A stretch of DNA of 13,896 nt from an uncultured Collinsella sp. (GTDB lineage Bacteria > Actinomycetota > Coriobacteriia > Coriobacteriales > Coriobacteriaceae): positions 1-13,896 of the forward strand of contig CABUTL010000014.1 in the NCBI GenBank assembly GCA_902494375.1, read 5' to 3'. This document shows, piece after piece, positions 1-7,294 of the stretch. Under the pieces are notes generated by a model. It worked only from the letters and a program-made list of their open reading frames with translations. It ran no database searches and was not told the DNA's origin. Position numbers and translations under genes: made by a program. How positions within the stretch are numbered: the stretch's first letter is position 1; every line of letters starts with the position of its first letter.

Positions 1-156
1 CTCGCGATAAACCTTATGCCCCGCCCCTCCGGAGCCACACGGGAGGCAGGTTAACTAATTCGAGCCCGGCATTCAGAAAAGTCAGTGCAGCAAAATGGCG
101 ATGCGGATAGCGACATGGGCATGGTTTTCGCTGCGCGCACGGGTCCCCTGGGGAGC

Positions 157-182
157 GCCGTGCATTTTTGGGAGTATTCAGC
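157..182 (+). repeat. Inverted repeat, left copy (26 bp)
   Basis: The outer 8 bases (GCCGTGCA) and the inner 12 bases (GGAGTATTCAGC) recur in reverse complement at 371-396. Only the 6-base centre differs (TTTTTG here, AAAAAC in the partner read in the same direction). The copies are separated by 188 bases, so 20 of 26 positions match. No transposase or recombinase gene is visible inside or beside the pair. Confidence 0.75.
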
Positions 183-258
183 AAGCCAGGACGGCTGCAT
201 ACACGCCGGACACACCATATTGGTCCCAAGGACGCCTTCGACCGGCGATTTGAGTCGG

Positions 259-281
259 CAGACAAACCCCGCCAGGACAAA
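259..281 (+). repeat. Degenerate copy of the 44-bp dispersed repeat
   Basis: Starting CAGACAAACCCCGCCA, these 23 bases match the first part of the repeat at 6687-6730 and 11552-11595 at about 17 positions, with differences that are mostly transitions. The remaining half of the repeat is not clearly present, so this is a weak, partial relic. Confidence 0.35.
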
Positions 282-370
282 AAGGCATGCTTCGCGCCGT
301 ACCGGAGCCCAAAATGACGTCAATCTTCGCAACGTTACTCAGCCGCAGCGGCACCGGCAGAGCTCGCGGT

Positions 371-396
371 GCTGAATACTCCGTTTTTTGCACGGC
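371..396 (-). repeat. Inverted repeat, right copy (26 bp)
   Basis: This is the reverse-complement partner of 157-182, starting GCTGAATACTCC on the plus strand and ending TGCACGGC. The flanks are identical to the partner and the 6-base centre is its complement. Differing centres argue against simple site-specific inversion between the two and fit better with two insertions of a dispersed repeat. Confidence 0.75.
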
Positions 397-584
397 ACGG
401 GCGGGGGTACATCAGGATCAGGAAGGACATCCCAGCCTTTTTATGCAATCTGTAATGGGAAGTATGCAAAACACCAAGAGATAGCATTGCTGGTGTCCAA
501 ATTGAGCGCGGGGCAGCAGCACCTCCGCCCCGCACCCAAATCCAACAGAGCAGGGACGCTCATGGCGGATCCCCACCAAAACGC

Positions 585-632
585 AAACGCGGCTCGGGCG
601 CCATCCCAAAATAGACTGCCCGAGCCGCGTTT
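585..632 (-). terminator. Terminator hairpin of the amidohydrolase gene
   Basis: A perfect 15-bp inverted repeat (AAACGCGGCTCGGGC at 585-599, its reverse complement at 618-632) with an 18-base loop lies 18 bases past the stop codon of the minus-strand gene. The T-run after the stem on the minus strand is short and interrupted, so termination could be less than complete. Confidence 0.75.
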
Positions 633-650
633 AACGGTGCGGTATGAACG

Positions 651-2300
651 TCAGCGCTCGTAAATCAAGTTGCCTGCCAGGTAGGTGGCCTGAACCTTAG
701 TGGCCTGGAGCTCTTGGGGGTCGATGGTGAGCGGGTTTTGGTCCAGGACTACCAGGTCGGCGTACTTGCCGGGCTCCAAGCTGCCGAGGTTTTGCTCGTC
801 GCCCGCCGCATAGGCGCTACCCAGGGTGTAGTTGCGTAGGGCTGTTGCTGCGTCGATGCGCTCGCTCGGTAACCAGCCGCCCTCGGGCCAGTGGCTTTTG
901 GGGTCTTGGCGCGTGATGGCCGTGTAGAGCACGTTCATGCTGGTAACGGCTGTGATGGGGCTATCGGTGCCGAAGGCTTGGCGGATGCCGCGCTGCTTAT
1001 AGGTCGCAAACGGCCACATGATGCGGCTGCGCTCCAGGCCCAGGTCGCGCTCCGGTCCACCCGGGTCGAGTGTAATGTGGCAGGGCTGGCTCGAAGCAAC
1101 CACGTTGAGCTTGCGCAGGCGATCGATGTCCTCGGGCAAGAGGTTCTCCAGATGCTCGAGCGTGTTATGACTGTGCTGGGGCAGGCCATACAGTTCGGCG
1201 GCCTCCTCAAAGATATCGAGCGCGGCATGGATGGCACCGTCGCCGATGACGTGGATGCGCACGGTGTGACCACGCTCCGCGGCAGCGAGGACCAGCTTGT
1301 GCATACGCTCGGCAGGAACCGTCAGACGGCCCTGGTCGCCCGGGAAGCGCGGATTGGTATAGGGCTCGGTGAGATACGCCGTATGCTCGCTCGACACGCC
1401 GTCGAAGAACTGCTTAAAGCCTGGCGCCGAGAGCAGCGCGTTGTTCGCGTAGCGGGTCTGCAGCTCTTCCAAGCGCGACTGGTCATCCAACAGCGTGGGG
1501 AACAGATGGGCTCGGATGCCCAACTTGCTGGCTGCCTGCAGTTTGTCGTAAACGTCGTCGCGGATAAAATCGCAGCCCGGCATGGGCATGAGCGACATAT
1601 CGCATATCGAGGTGATGCCCTGCTCGGCCATACGCCTCATTTGATCGGCGTAAGCGTTTGCGATGCGATCTTCGCCCAGCCACTCAAGGCAGCGCGGTAG
1701 CAGCTGCATGGCAGCCGCCTCGTGAGCAATGCCCGTGAGTTCGCCGTTTGCATCCTTGTCGTAACTGCCGCCCGCTGGCGGCTCGCTGTCGCGCGTGACG
1801 CCGAGCGCCTCGAGTGCGCGGCTGTTGAGCCAAAGCGTGTGCCCGTCGCCCGAATACATAACGCAGGGACGATCGGGGAATGCCGCATCGAGCGACGCCT
1901 TGGTAGGATGCTCGGGCGGATCCCAACGGTAATCGCGCCAGCCCTGCGTCACAACCCAAGCGTCACTAGGCAGATCCTGGGAAAACTCGAGCGCATGTTG
2001 CACCAGCGCCGCCTCGGACGTGCCCATATCCATGAGCATGTACGGCGAGGAACCGACCGAGGTATGGAAGAAGTGCAGATGAGCGTCATGGAAACCTGGG
2101 CAGACAAACTGCTCGCCGTAGTCGATAACCGACGTGGCGGCGGGAGCGGCGGCGATCACGTCATCGGGCGCACCGACTGCGACGATACGGTCGCCTGCGA
2201 TGGCAATCGCCAGCTCGCGGGCGGTATCGATGCCGTCTTGCGCGGTAAAGACGTTCTTGGAGCGGATAATCCGATCGATATGTTGCATGGGCATCCCCAT
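651..2300 (-). CDS. YtcJ-like amidohydrolase (amidohydrolase family 3)
   Basis: Probable metal-dependent hydrolase of the amidohydrolase superfamily, about 549 residues. This is typical for YtcJ-like cytosolic enzymes, whose substrates are mostly unknown (amides, formamides or cyclic ureides). An N-terminal beta domain (MxxxDRIIRSKNVFT, residues 5-60) leads into the metal motif HDAHLH (H74, H76). Later come RIHVIGDGA (H350), HNTLEH (residues 378-383) and FGTDSP (D446), matching the usual metal and catalytic positions. The C-terminal LEPGKYADLVVLD (508-520) is a superfamily hallmark. Three in-frame ATGs at 2300, 2294 and 2288 compete. None has a good ribosome binding site; GGGG six bases before 2288 makes that one possible too. 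The open frame runs on upstream, antisense to the M20 gene, but that part is not protein-like. It is divergent from the M20 hydrolase, which may suggest related substrates. No signal peptide is seen. Confidence 0.9.
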   Translation of the reverse strand: MGMPMQHIDRIIRSKNVFTAQDGIDTARELAIAIAGDRIVAVGAPDDVIAAAPAATSVIDYGEQFVCPGFHDAHLHFFHTSVGSSPYMLMDMGTSEAALVQHALEFSQDLPSDAWVVTQGWRDYRWDPPEHPTKASLDAAFPDRPCVMYSGDGHTLWLNSRALEALGVTRDSEPPAGGSYDKDANGELTGIAHEAAAMQLLPRCLEWLGEDRIANAYADQMRRMAEQGITSICDMSLMPMPGCDFIRDDVYDKLQAASKLGIRAHLFPTLLDDQSRLEELQTRYANNALLSAPGFKQFFDGVSSEHTAYLTEPYTNPRFPGDQGRLTVPAERMHKLVLAAAERGHTVRIHVIGDGAIHAALDIFEEAAELYGLPQHSHNTLEHLENLLPEDIDRLRKLNVVASSQPCHITLDPGGPERDLGLERSRIMWPFATYKQRGIRQAFGTDSPITAVTSMNVLYTAITRQDPKSHWPEGGWLPSERIDAATALRNYTLGSAYAAGDEQNLGSLEPGKYADLVVLDQNPLTIDPQELQATKVQATYLAGNLIYER

Positions 2301-2375
2301 CTCTGGCAGGAAATTCAACACCCCCGAGTGTACTCCCCCGCCCTTGTAACAAAACCCCAAGCGGCAAACGGCAAC

Positions 2376-2405
2376 TTTACCAGCCCTAGCGGCAGGTGGC
2401 ATACT
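2376..2405 (+). promoter_or_regulatory. Candidate promoter of the M20 hydrolase gene
   Basis: TTTACC (2376-2381) and CATACT (2400-2405) are spaced by 18 bases and lie 51 bases before the start codon. Each hexamer matches the sigma-70 consensus at four of six positions. The region between 2300 and 2457 must also hold the promoter of the divergent amidohydrolase gene; a TACACT box on the minus strand (2327-2332) is a possible -10 for it, without a convincing -35. Confidence 0.35.
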
Positions 2406-2456
2406 GGAGAGAGCCTGTACGATTTTGCGATCAACCCAGCAAGGAGCAAATCGACC

Positions 2457-3920
2457 ATGACGAAGACCAAGGCACAGCAGATTATGGCGGCGACCGAGGC
2501 TCGCGCGGCTGACGACGTCACCGCAGCCATCAAAGATATCGCTACCGAGTTTGAGCCCTATATCATCAAGCAGCGCCGCCACTTCCATAAGCACCCGGAG
2601 CTGAGCCTCGCCGAGGAGCGCACGACCTCCGACATCGCCAACCAGCTTGACGCCATGAATATCCCCTACGAGCGTCCCCTTAAGACGGGCCTTGTGGCGA
2701 CCCTTCGCGGCACCGCGCCGGATGCCTACCGCGAGGACGGCACGCCACGCCGCCGCATCCTGCTGCGCGCCGACATCGATGCCCTGCCCGTCACCGAGCA
2801 GACCGGCGAGGAGTTCGCCAGCGTCAACGAGGGCCGCATGCACGCCTGCGGCCACGACTGCCATATCGCCATGATGCTCGGCACGCTGCAAATCCTGCGC
2901 CATATGACCGACGACATCCACGGCGAAGTCCGCATCGTCTTCCAGCCCAGCGAGGAAAACGGCCAGGGCGCCAAGCTCATGATCGGCACGGGTGTGCTCG
3001 ACGGCGTCGATGGCGCCTACGCCGCACACATCTGGAGTGAGGTCGACGCCGGCACCGTGAGCTGCGAGCCCGGTCCGCGCATGGCCAATACCGACTGGTT
3101 CCGCATCGACGTCCGCGGCACCTCGTGCCATGGCGCCATGCCCCAGCGAGGTCACGACGCCGTCATGGTTGCCGCCGAAATTGTCAACGCCCTGCAGACC
3201 ATCGTCTCGCGCGAAATCAGCCCCTACGAGCCGGCCGTCATCACCGTCGGCGAGCTGCACGGCGGCACCGCGCGCAACGTTATCGCCGGCACGGCCTACC
3301 TCGCCGGCACAGTGCGCACCTACGGCGATTCGACCCACGAGGAAATGCCGGAGCTCATGCGCCGCATCGTGGAGCATACCGCGGCAGCTCTGGGCGCCGA
3401 GGCAGAACTCACCGACTACACCATCGCCAACTACAAGGTCGAAAACGACGCCGCCTCGAGCGAGCGCTGCCGTCAGGCTGTAATCAAGTGCCTGGGCCCC
3501 ACCGGCCAAGGCCATTATCGCGGCACGCTTTCGGGCGAGGATTTTTCGGAGTACCTGCGTCGCGTACCGGGCGTGCTCGCCTTTGTAGGTACGCGAAACC
3601 CCAAGATTGGCGCCACGTACGCCCAACATTCCTGCTTCTACAAGATCGACGAGACCGTGCTGGCAAAGGGCTCCATGGTGGCCGCCCAGTATGCTATCGA
3701 CTTTTTGGCCGAGCCCACGCAAGAGGAGCTCGACGGCCCCGCGATTACCGCGGTCGCCGAAACCAACCCCGATCTGGCCGCCAAGTTGCGCTCTGCCAAG
3801 GCGACGACCGCCGAGGCTCGCGACGCCATCCATGATGCCCGAACGGCTCGCCATGCCGCGATCAAGGGCATCCACGACGCACGCGCTGCTGCACGCCGTG
3901 AGGAGAAGCACGACGAGTAA
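2457..3920 (+). CDS. M20 family peptidase/amidohydrolase
   Basis: Cytosolic zinc-type hydrolase of the M20D group (N-acyl amino acid, hippurate or IAA-amino acid hydrolase type), 487 residues. Expected activity is cleavage of an N-acyl or amide bond from an amino acid conjugate; the substrate cannot be read from sequence. Visible motifs: HKHPELS (44-50), LLRADIDALP (102-111), MHACGHDCH (128-136), QPSEE (163-167), AAHIW (189-193) and YAQHSCFYKIDE (388-399). The presumed metal ligands are C131, H133, E167, H191 and H391. The dimerisation/lid domain spans roughly 205-325 (GTSCHGAMP at 221-229). The start is fixed by AAGGAG ten bases upstream and the position of the family fold; the longer open frame upstream is antisense to the amidohydrolase. 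Residues 421-487 form an Ala/Arg/Glu-rich helical tail beyond the usual family end near residue 420. Confidence 0.92.
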   Translation: MTKTKAQQIMAATEARAADDVTAAIKDIATEFEPYIIKQRRHFHKHPELSLAEERTTSDIANQLDAMNIPYERPLKTGLVATLRGTAPDAYREDGTPRRRILLRADIDALPVTEQTGEEFASVNEGRMHACGHDCHIAMMLGTLQILRHMTDDIHGEVRIVFQPSEENGQGAKLMIGTGVLDGVDGAYAAHIWSEVDAGTVSCEPGPRMANTDWFRIDVRGTSCHGAMPQRGHDAVMVAAEIVNALQTIVSREISPYEPAVITVGELHGGTARNVIAGTAYLAGTVRTYGDSTHEEMPELMRRIVEHTAAALGAEAELTDYTIANYKVENDAASSERCRQAVIKCLGPTGQGHYRGTLSGEDFSEYLRRVPGVLAFVGTRNPKIGATYAQHSCFYKIDETVLAKGSMVAAQYAIDFLAEPTQEELDGPAITAVAETNPDLAAKLRSAKATTAEARDAIHDARTARHAAIKGIHDARAAARREEKHDE

Positions 3921-3965
3921 TCGATTCGCTGGCATCTCGCAGTCATAGCCACATCGCGATGTCAA

Positions 3966-4001
3966 AGCGGGGGCGGACGTTTCGACACGTCCGCCCCCGC
4001 T
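3966..4001. terminator. Bidirectional terminator between convergent genes
   Basis: A perfect 15-bp stem (AGCGGGGGCGGACGT at 3966-3980, its complement at 3987-4001) encloses a 6-base loop TTCGAC. It sits between the ends of the plus-strand M20 gene (3920) and the minus-strand zinc-ribbon gene (4061). T-rich bases follow on each strand (CATTCTTC on plus, TTTGACAT on minus), so it can serve both. Confidence 0.85.
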
Positions 4002-4014
4002 CATTCTTCAAGCG

Positions 4015-4048
4015 CTATTTCTACTATTTCTACCCCGTCCCCAAATAG
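4015..4048. repeat. Tandem 9-mer and GGGGACGGGG dyad
   Basis: CTATTTCTA occurs twice in tandem (4015-4023, 4024-4032). The second copy forms a 6-bp dyad with AAATAG at 4043-4048, whose loop carries GGGGACGGGG on the minus strand. It lies 13 bases past the stop of the zinc-ribbon gene. A near match of the loop motif (AATTTGGGACGGGG) recurs at 13001-13014. Confidence 0.4.
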
Positions 4049-4060
4049 CAGGCGGCGTGG

Positions 4061-5350
4061 CTACTCGTCCTGAGGCTCCTCGTCGGAGCTTGGCTCGGAC
4101 GCCGGCTCAGGTGCAGGTGCCGGCTCAGGCTCAGGCTCAGGCGCAGGCTCGGGCTCAGATGCCGTCTCAGACTCGGGCGCCGGCTCAGGCTCGGTCGCGG
4201 GCTCGGGTGCTGGTGCAGGCGCCGGCGAAGCATCCGGAGAGCTGTAACCCGAAGGAGCGGACTTCTTCTCGAAGGGCAACACAAAAGTCAGGACGTCGTC
4301 CTTATCCTCATCGGCCCACTCGCTTGCATAGCGTGCGGCCCAATAGCCAACGGCACGGTGCTTGAGCATCTTGCCAAAGACCGTAAGAAATACGGTGACG
4401 AAAGCGACCAGCACCAAGAACAGCGCGAGCGTGACGCCACCGCCGGTAACAATTGCCTCAATACCCGTAGGACGATAGTAGTAGCTATACATACCGACAG
4501 AGGCAATGGCGCCAAAGACGACCGTCAAGATCCATGTGACAACGTTGGCGACCAGGCCCGTCAAAAACTCGGGAAGGAACGAAGCACAGAACAGCTTGGT
4601 CTTGTTGTGCTTAAACGCCGCCCAGACCTTATCGAGCGAAAACGCGCTCTCGACACGCCCGGTCACCGCAAAGTGCATCACGGCGATGTCGGCGAACATC
4701 TTAAAGAAGACACCCAGAATCGCCGAGGCAATTAGCGCCAGGATAAGCAGGCCGAGCGAACCGAACAGCGCAGCCTCGAGCGCATAAGAGCCGTAATAAG
4801 AATACGAGCCCGCGGCGCCAATTACCACGCCCTCCACCAGCGAAAGCACTACACCGATAATGGGAATGGCAGCGATAACCTCGAGCACAACCGAAATAAC
4901 GCTCGAAAAGACTCCGAGACCAAACGACGTGGAACGCATGAGTGGACGGTCCATGCCGTCATCGACCTTGAGCGACAGATCGCGGCCCCACTCGATACCG
5001 AAGCCGGAACCGCACACACTCGCAATGCAAGCTGCCAAAAAGCCGATGGCAGCCGCAATGCCGCCAATAACGGGAATAAACAACACGAGCACCGACACAA
5101 CGCAAATCAGCGCCGGCAAAAACGCGATTTGGCATACACGTTGAAGCACGCCCGGAGTCTTAGTCATATCTTGGAACGCCTGAGCCACACAGCCCTTTGG
5201 CGCATTCGCCACGGGCGGTTGCGGAACAAACTGCTGGGGCTGAGGCTGTCCCTGGGGAGCGGGGCCAGCGGCACCGGCATTAGGAGCACCACACACGCCG
5301 CAGAACTTGTCGTTATCGCCCATGGGGGCGCCGCACTGCGAGCAGAACAT
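4061..5350 (-). CDS. Zinc-ribbon polytopic membrane protein (DUF4013-like)
   Basis: Protein of 429 residues with unknown role. The N-terminus is a compact zinc ribbon, MFCSQCGAPMGDNDKFCGVCG, with C3, C6, C17 and C20. A Pro/Gln-rich linker (25-50) follows. The membrane region (about 75-335) has roughly seven hydrophobic segments, several Gly- and Ile/Val-rich, including 76-95, 97-117, 145-180, 192-215, 262-288 and 303-326. The tail (372-420) is a low-complexity Pro/Glu/Ala run ending acidic. This arrangement resembles DUF4013-type or bacterial zinc_ribbon_2 membrane proteins; the family assignment is tentative. The start at 5350 is set by AAGGGA eight bases upstream and by the zinc ribbon beginning at the second residue; a longer frame to 5422 adds 24 unlikely residues. 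It lies 149 bases downstream of the YitT gene in the same direction and probably has its own promoter. Confidence 0.8.
   Translation of the reverse strand: MFCSQCGAPMGDNDKFCGVCGAPNAGAAGPAPQGQPQPQQFVPQPPVANAPKGCVAQAFQDMTKTPGVLQRVCQIAFLPALICVVSVLVLFIPVIGGIAAAIGFLAACIASVCGSGFGIEWGRDLSLKVDDGMDRPLMRSTSFGLGVFSSVISVVLEVIAAIPIIGVVLSLVEGVVIGAAGSYSYYGSYALEAALFGSLGLLILALIASAILGVFFKMFADIAVMHFAVTGRVESAFSLDKVWAAFKHNKTKLFCASFLPEFLTGLVANVVTWILTVVFGAIASVGMYSYYYRPTGIEAIVTGGGVTLALFLVLVAFVTVFLTVFGKMLKHRAVGYWAARYASEWADEDKDDVLTFVLPFEKKSAPSGYSSPDASPAPAPAPEPATEPEPAPESETASEPEPAPEPEPEPAPAPEPASEPSSDEEPQDE
4091..4228 (-). repeat. Pro/Glu/Ala codon repeat in the membrane protein tail
   Basis: Within the coding sequence, short degenerate repeats of 6 and 12 bases (GGCTCA, GGCTCAGGCGCA and variants on the plus strand) encode alternating PEP, PAPE and SEPE units at residues 375-420. 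Such tracts expand and contract by slippage, so length may vary between strains. Confidence 0.8.
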
Positions 5351-5499
5351 AGAATCATCCCTTCGTATCTTGAACGAATCACTTGGATCGCAAACGTTGT
5401 CTTTAGCATCATTATTGCCCAATGTGGGGTCAAATACTCAAAGATGACCGATTTGCAAGGTACACGGCGCCAGCAGGCGGTTCGTTGAATACGTCTGTG

Positions 5500-6522
5500 C
5501 TAGTTCGTTCCGCGGAAGCCCTTGCCGACGATCTCGGAGCTGTCGACAATCGTGATAAAGGCACCCGGATCGACCTCGCGCGCATAGCGGCGCAGCTGCA
5601 CGGCCTCGCGACGGCTCAGCACGCTCATGATCACCGTCACGCACTTGCCCGAGAAGGCACCGTAGCCGCGGCTGATGGTCGCTGTGCGGTTGAGATGCTT
5701 GACGATAAACTCCTCGACCTTAAGGGGTTCGGAGCAAATGACCGTGCAGACCTTACGAAGATGGATGCTCTCGATGGCCTTGTCGACCACAAGCGTCTTG
5801 GCAAACAGGCCGAGCACGCAATACAGACCGACACGCGGGCCATACAAAAAGGCCGCGATGGCCACGATGCCGATATCGACCAACAGCAGTGCGCGACCAA
5901 TCTCGAGCGTGGTGCGGCGTTTGAGGATCATAGCGAGAATGTCCGTGCCACCCGTCGAGGCGCCGATGTCAAAGACAATAGCGCTGCCGAGCGCCGGCAA
6001 GATGACGGCAAAGCACAGGTCGAGCCACATATCACCCGTCAGAGAGACATCGGTCGGAATAAAGAGCTCAAACAGCGAAACATAGGCGGACAACGCAAAC
6101 GAGGCGAAGACGCTCCACAGGATTGCCTTGCGCTCCAAAAAGATAAAGCCCAAAACGACGAGAACCGCGTTGATAATCCACATAAAGACGCCGACGGGCA
6201 GGGTCGGGAACAGCGTGGACAGAATGACCGACACGCCCGAGGTGCCGCCAAAAGCAAAGTGATTAGGGGTTTTAAACGCGACGATGGCAAAGGCCGTAAG
6301 AATCAGGCCCAGATTGAGCTCGGCAAAAAAGCGCGGGAAGCCTGGCTCCTGGCTGCGCTTTTGGCCGACACGCTCGCCGCGCTCGATATCGGTGCGATCA
6401 ACCACGCGCTCCATCGGCACTACGGGAGGACGATGCACCTCCTCGGCAGCACGCGATGCCGCCTCTGCCGCGGCGGCCTCAATTGCCCATGCCTTGCTTT
6501 CTGTTTCGTGCTCGTCGGCCAT
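5500..6522 (-). CDS. YitT family membrane protein with DUF2179 domain
   Basis: Integral membrane protein of 340 residues, of the YitT/YqfU family, whose transport or signalling role is unproven. Residues 1-60 are a charged, Ala/Glu-rich cytosolic extension. About five to six membrane segments follow (70-84, 93-103, 110-128, 133-153, 168-186, 211-246). The conserved GASTGGTDILAMILKR (187-202) marks the family. The C-terminal domain, about 253-335 (RKVCTVICSE, ISRGYGAFSG, ITIVDSSEIVGKGF), is DUF2179, a small cytosolic alpha/beta domain. The start is clear: GAGGAG (minus strand of 6531-6536) lies eight bases upstream. Upstream DNA has a tandem AACGCGG heptamer (6571-6584 plus strand) and a TTGCAA/CCTAAT pair with a long 19-base spacer, only a weak promoter candidate. 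The N-terminal extension is longer than in typical Bacillus homologues. Confidence 0.9.
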   Translation of the reverse strand: MADEHETESKAWAIEAAAAEAASRAAEEVHRPPVVPMERVVDRTDIERGERVGQKRSQEPGFPRFFAELNLGLILTAFAIVAFKTPNHFAFGGTSGVSVILSTLFPTLPVGVFMWIINAVLVVLGFIFLERKAILWSVFASFALSAYVSLFELFIPTDVSLTGDMWLDLCFAVILPALGSAIVFDIGASTGGTDILAMILKRRTTLEIGRALLLVDIGIVAIAAFLYGPRVGLYCVLGLFAKTLVVDKAIESIHLRKVCTVICSEPLKVEEFIVKHLNRTATISRGYGAFSGKCVTVIMSVLSRREAVQLRRYAREVDPGAFITIVDSSEIVGKGFRGTN

Positions 6523-6636
6523 TACGGCAACTCCTCGTTAACAATTTGGAAACAATGCGCTCATTAGGGTAACGCGGAACGCGGGGATTGCAACCCTTAG
6601 TTAGACGAGCGGTATGACTATATCGGGAGCGTACAG

Positions 6637-6676
6637 AAACGGCCGGCCACGCTTTTGCTTGCGCGGTCGGCCGTTT
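6637..6676 (-). terminator. Terminator hairpin after the asp23-like gene
   Basis: Arms AAACGGCCGGCCACGC (6637-6652) and GCGCGGTCGGCCGTTT (6661-6676) pair over 16 positions with two non-Watson-Crick positions and an 8-base loop. It lies 52 bases past the stop codon of the Asp23-like gene and before the YitT gene. T-runs after the stem are short. Confidence 0.65.
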
Positions 6677-6686
6677 AATGTTTTCG

Positions 6687-6730
6687 CAGATAAAACCTGC
6701 TAAAACAAACCTGTTCCTTTTTGGAAGGTT
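6687..6730 (+). repeat. Dispersed palindromic repeat, copy A (44 bp)
   Basis: It matches 11552-11595 read in the opposite orientation at 40 of 44 positions, beginning CAGATAAAACCTGC. The arms that form a perfect hairpin in copy B have two mismatches here, so this copy is partly decayed. Its last two bases supply part of the stop codon of the Asp23-like gene. Confidence 0.8.
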
Positions 6731-7250
6731 ATTCGTGCTGGCTGGTGCGGTGCTCGTACTCCTCGGGGGTGATGACGTCCTCGATGCGCAGGTTGACGCC
6801 CGCCACCTCAAGGCCAGTCATCGCGGCAAGGCGCTCGGTGACGCGCTCCTTGACGTCGTCGAAAATCGCGGGCGCATAGGCGCCGTACTCGATGATGACG
6901 GAGATGTTGACGACCACGCGATTATCGTCGGTGACCTCGACCGTCACGCCCTTGGTCAGATTCTCGGCACCAAACTGCTCCTGCACAAAATGCATGAGGT
7001 TACCCTTCATGCCCAGAACGTGCGGAACCTCGCGAGTGGCCATGGCAACGATCTTCTCGATCACACCGTTGGAATAGGTCAGCGAGTCCTCGGACTCATC
7101 CGCTTCCTCGTCATCCTCATCCGCATCATCGGCGGGCTCGGCCTCGATGAGCGCCTCGTCCTCGAGCGTCACATCCTCGGCCTCGGCAGCGACGGTCTCG
7201 TCTGCCTCGAGCTCGGTATCGGCTACATCGACCTTCGTATTAAAAGCCAT
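6729..7250 (-). CDS. Asp23/Gls24 family envelope stress protein
   Basis: Soluble protein of 173 residues. In Staphylococcus, Asp23 is held at the membrane by AmaP and the locus responds to cell envelope and alkaline stress; the same role is inferred here. The Asp23 fold covers about 56-160: LTYSNGVIEKIVAMATREVPHV, then VTVEVTDDNRVVVNISVIIEYG (a typical beta pair) and AAMTGLEVAGVNLRIEDV. Residues 9-55 are very acidic (Glu/Asp/Ala), an extension absent from short family members. The start has AAGGAGG four bases upstream. It is the last gene of an amaP-DUF2273-asp23 operon, 44 bases after the DUF2273 stop. The stop codon falls inside a dispersed repeat. Confidence 0.9.
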   Translation of the reverse strand: MAFNTKVDVADTELEADETVAAEAEDVTLEDEALIEAEPADDADEDDEEADESEDSLTYSNGVIEKIVAMATREVPHVLGMKGNLMHFVQEQFGAENLTKGVTVEVTDDNRVVVNISVIIEYGAYAPAIFDDVKERVTERLAAMTGLEVAGVNLRIEDVITPEEYEHRTSQHE

Positions 7251-7294
7251 GGTTCCTCCTTATGCCTGCCGCAGATGCGACAGTCGAACACATA

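Larger units (their letters stand above)
1..580. other. Region without a convincing gene
   Basis: This 580-base stretch lies beyond the 3' end of the amidohydrolase gene. Open frames of 60-96 codons exist on both strands, but none has a ribosome binding site, a recognisable domain or a sensible composition, and they overlap each other. I see no tRNA or rRNA signature. What it does hold is structure: an inverted repeat pair at 157-182 and 371-396, a short palindrome TCCCCTGGGGA at 144-154, and a degenerate copy of a dispersed repeat at 259-281. It could be decayed mobile-element DNA, a dispersed repeat unit, or an unrecognised small RNA locus; the sequence alone does not decide. Confidence 0.6.

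Noticed and set aside
157..396. Invertible DNA switch between the two 26-bp repeats
   Set aside because: The central six bases differ between copies, no recombinase gene is nearby, and the enclosed segment has no recognisable promoter.
1722..2456. Upstream extension of the plus-strand M20 frame
   Set aside because: It is antisense to the amidohydrolase gene and has no M20 similarity. The AAGGAG-preceded ATG at 2457 fits the family start.
2301..4004. Upstream extension of the minus-strand amidohydrolase frame to over 1,100 codons
   Set aside because: This part lies antisense to the M20 gene, is rich in Gly/Ala/Val/His without domain features, and exists because GC-rich codons avoid stops on the other strand. 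The amidohydrolase fold starts near 2288-2300.
5422..6567. Plus-strand frame of 381 codons opposite the YitT gene
   Set aside because: The composition is a charged Arg/Asp/Gln mix typical of an antisense shadow, and the minus-strand YitT/DUF2179 protein is unmistakable.
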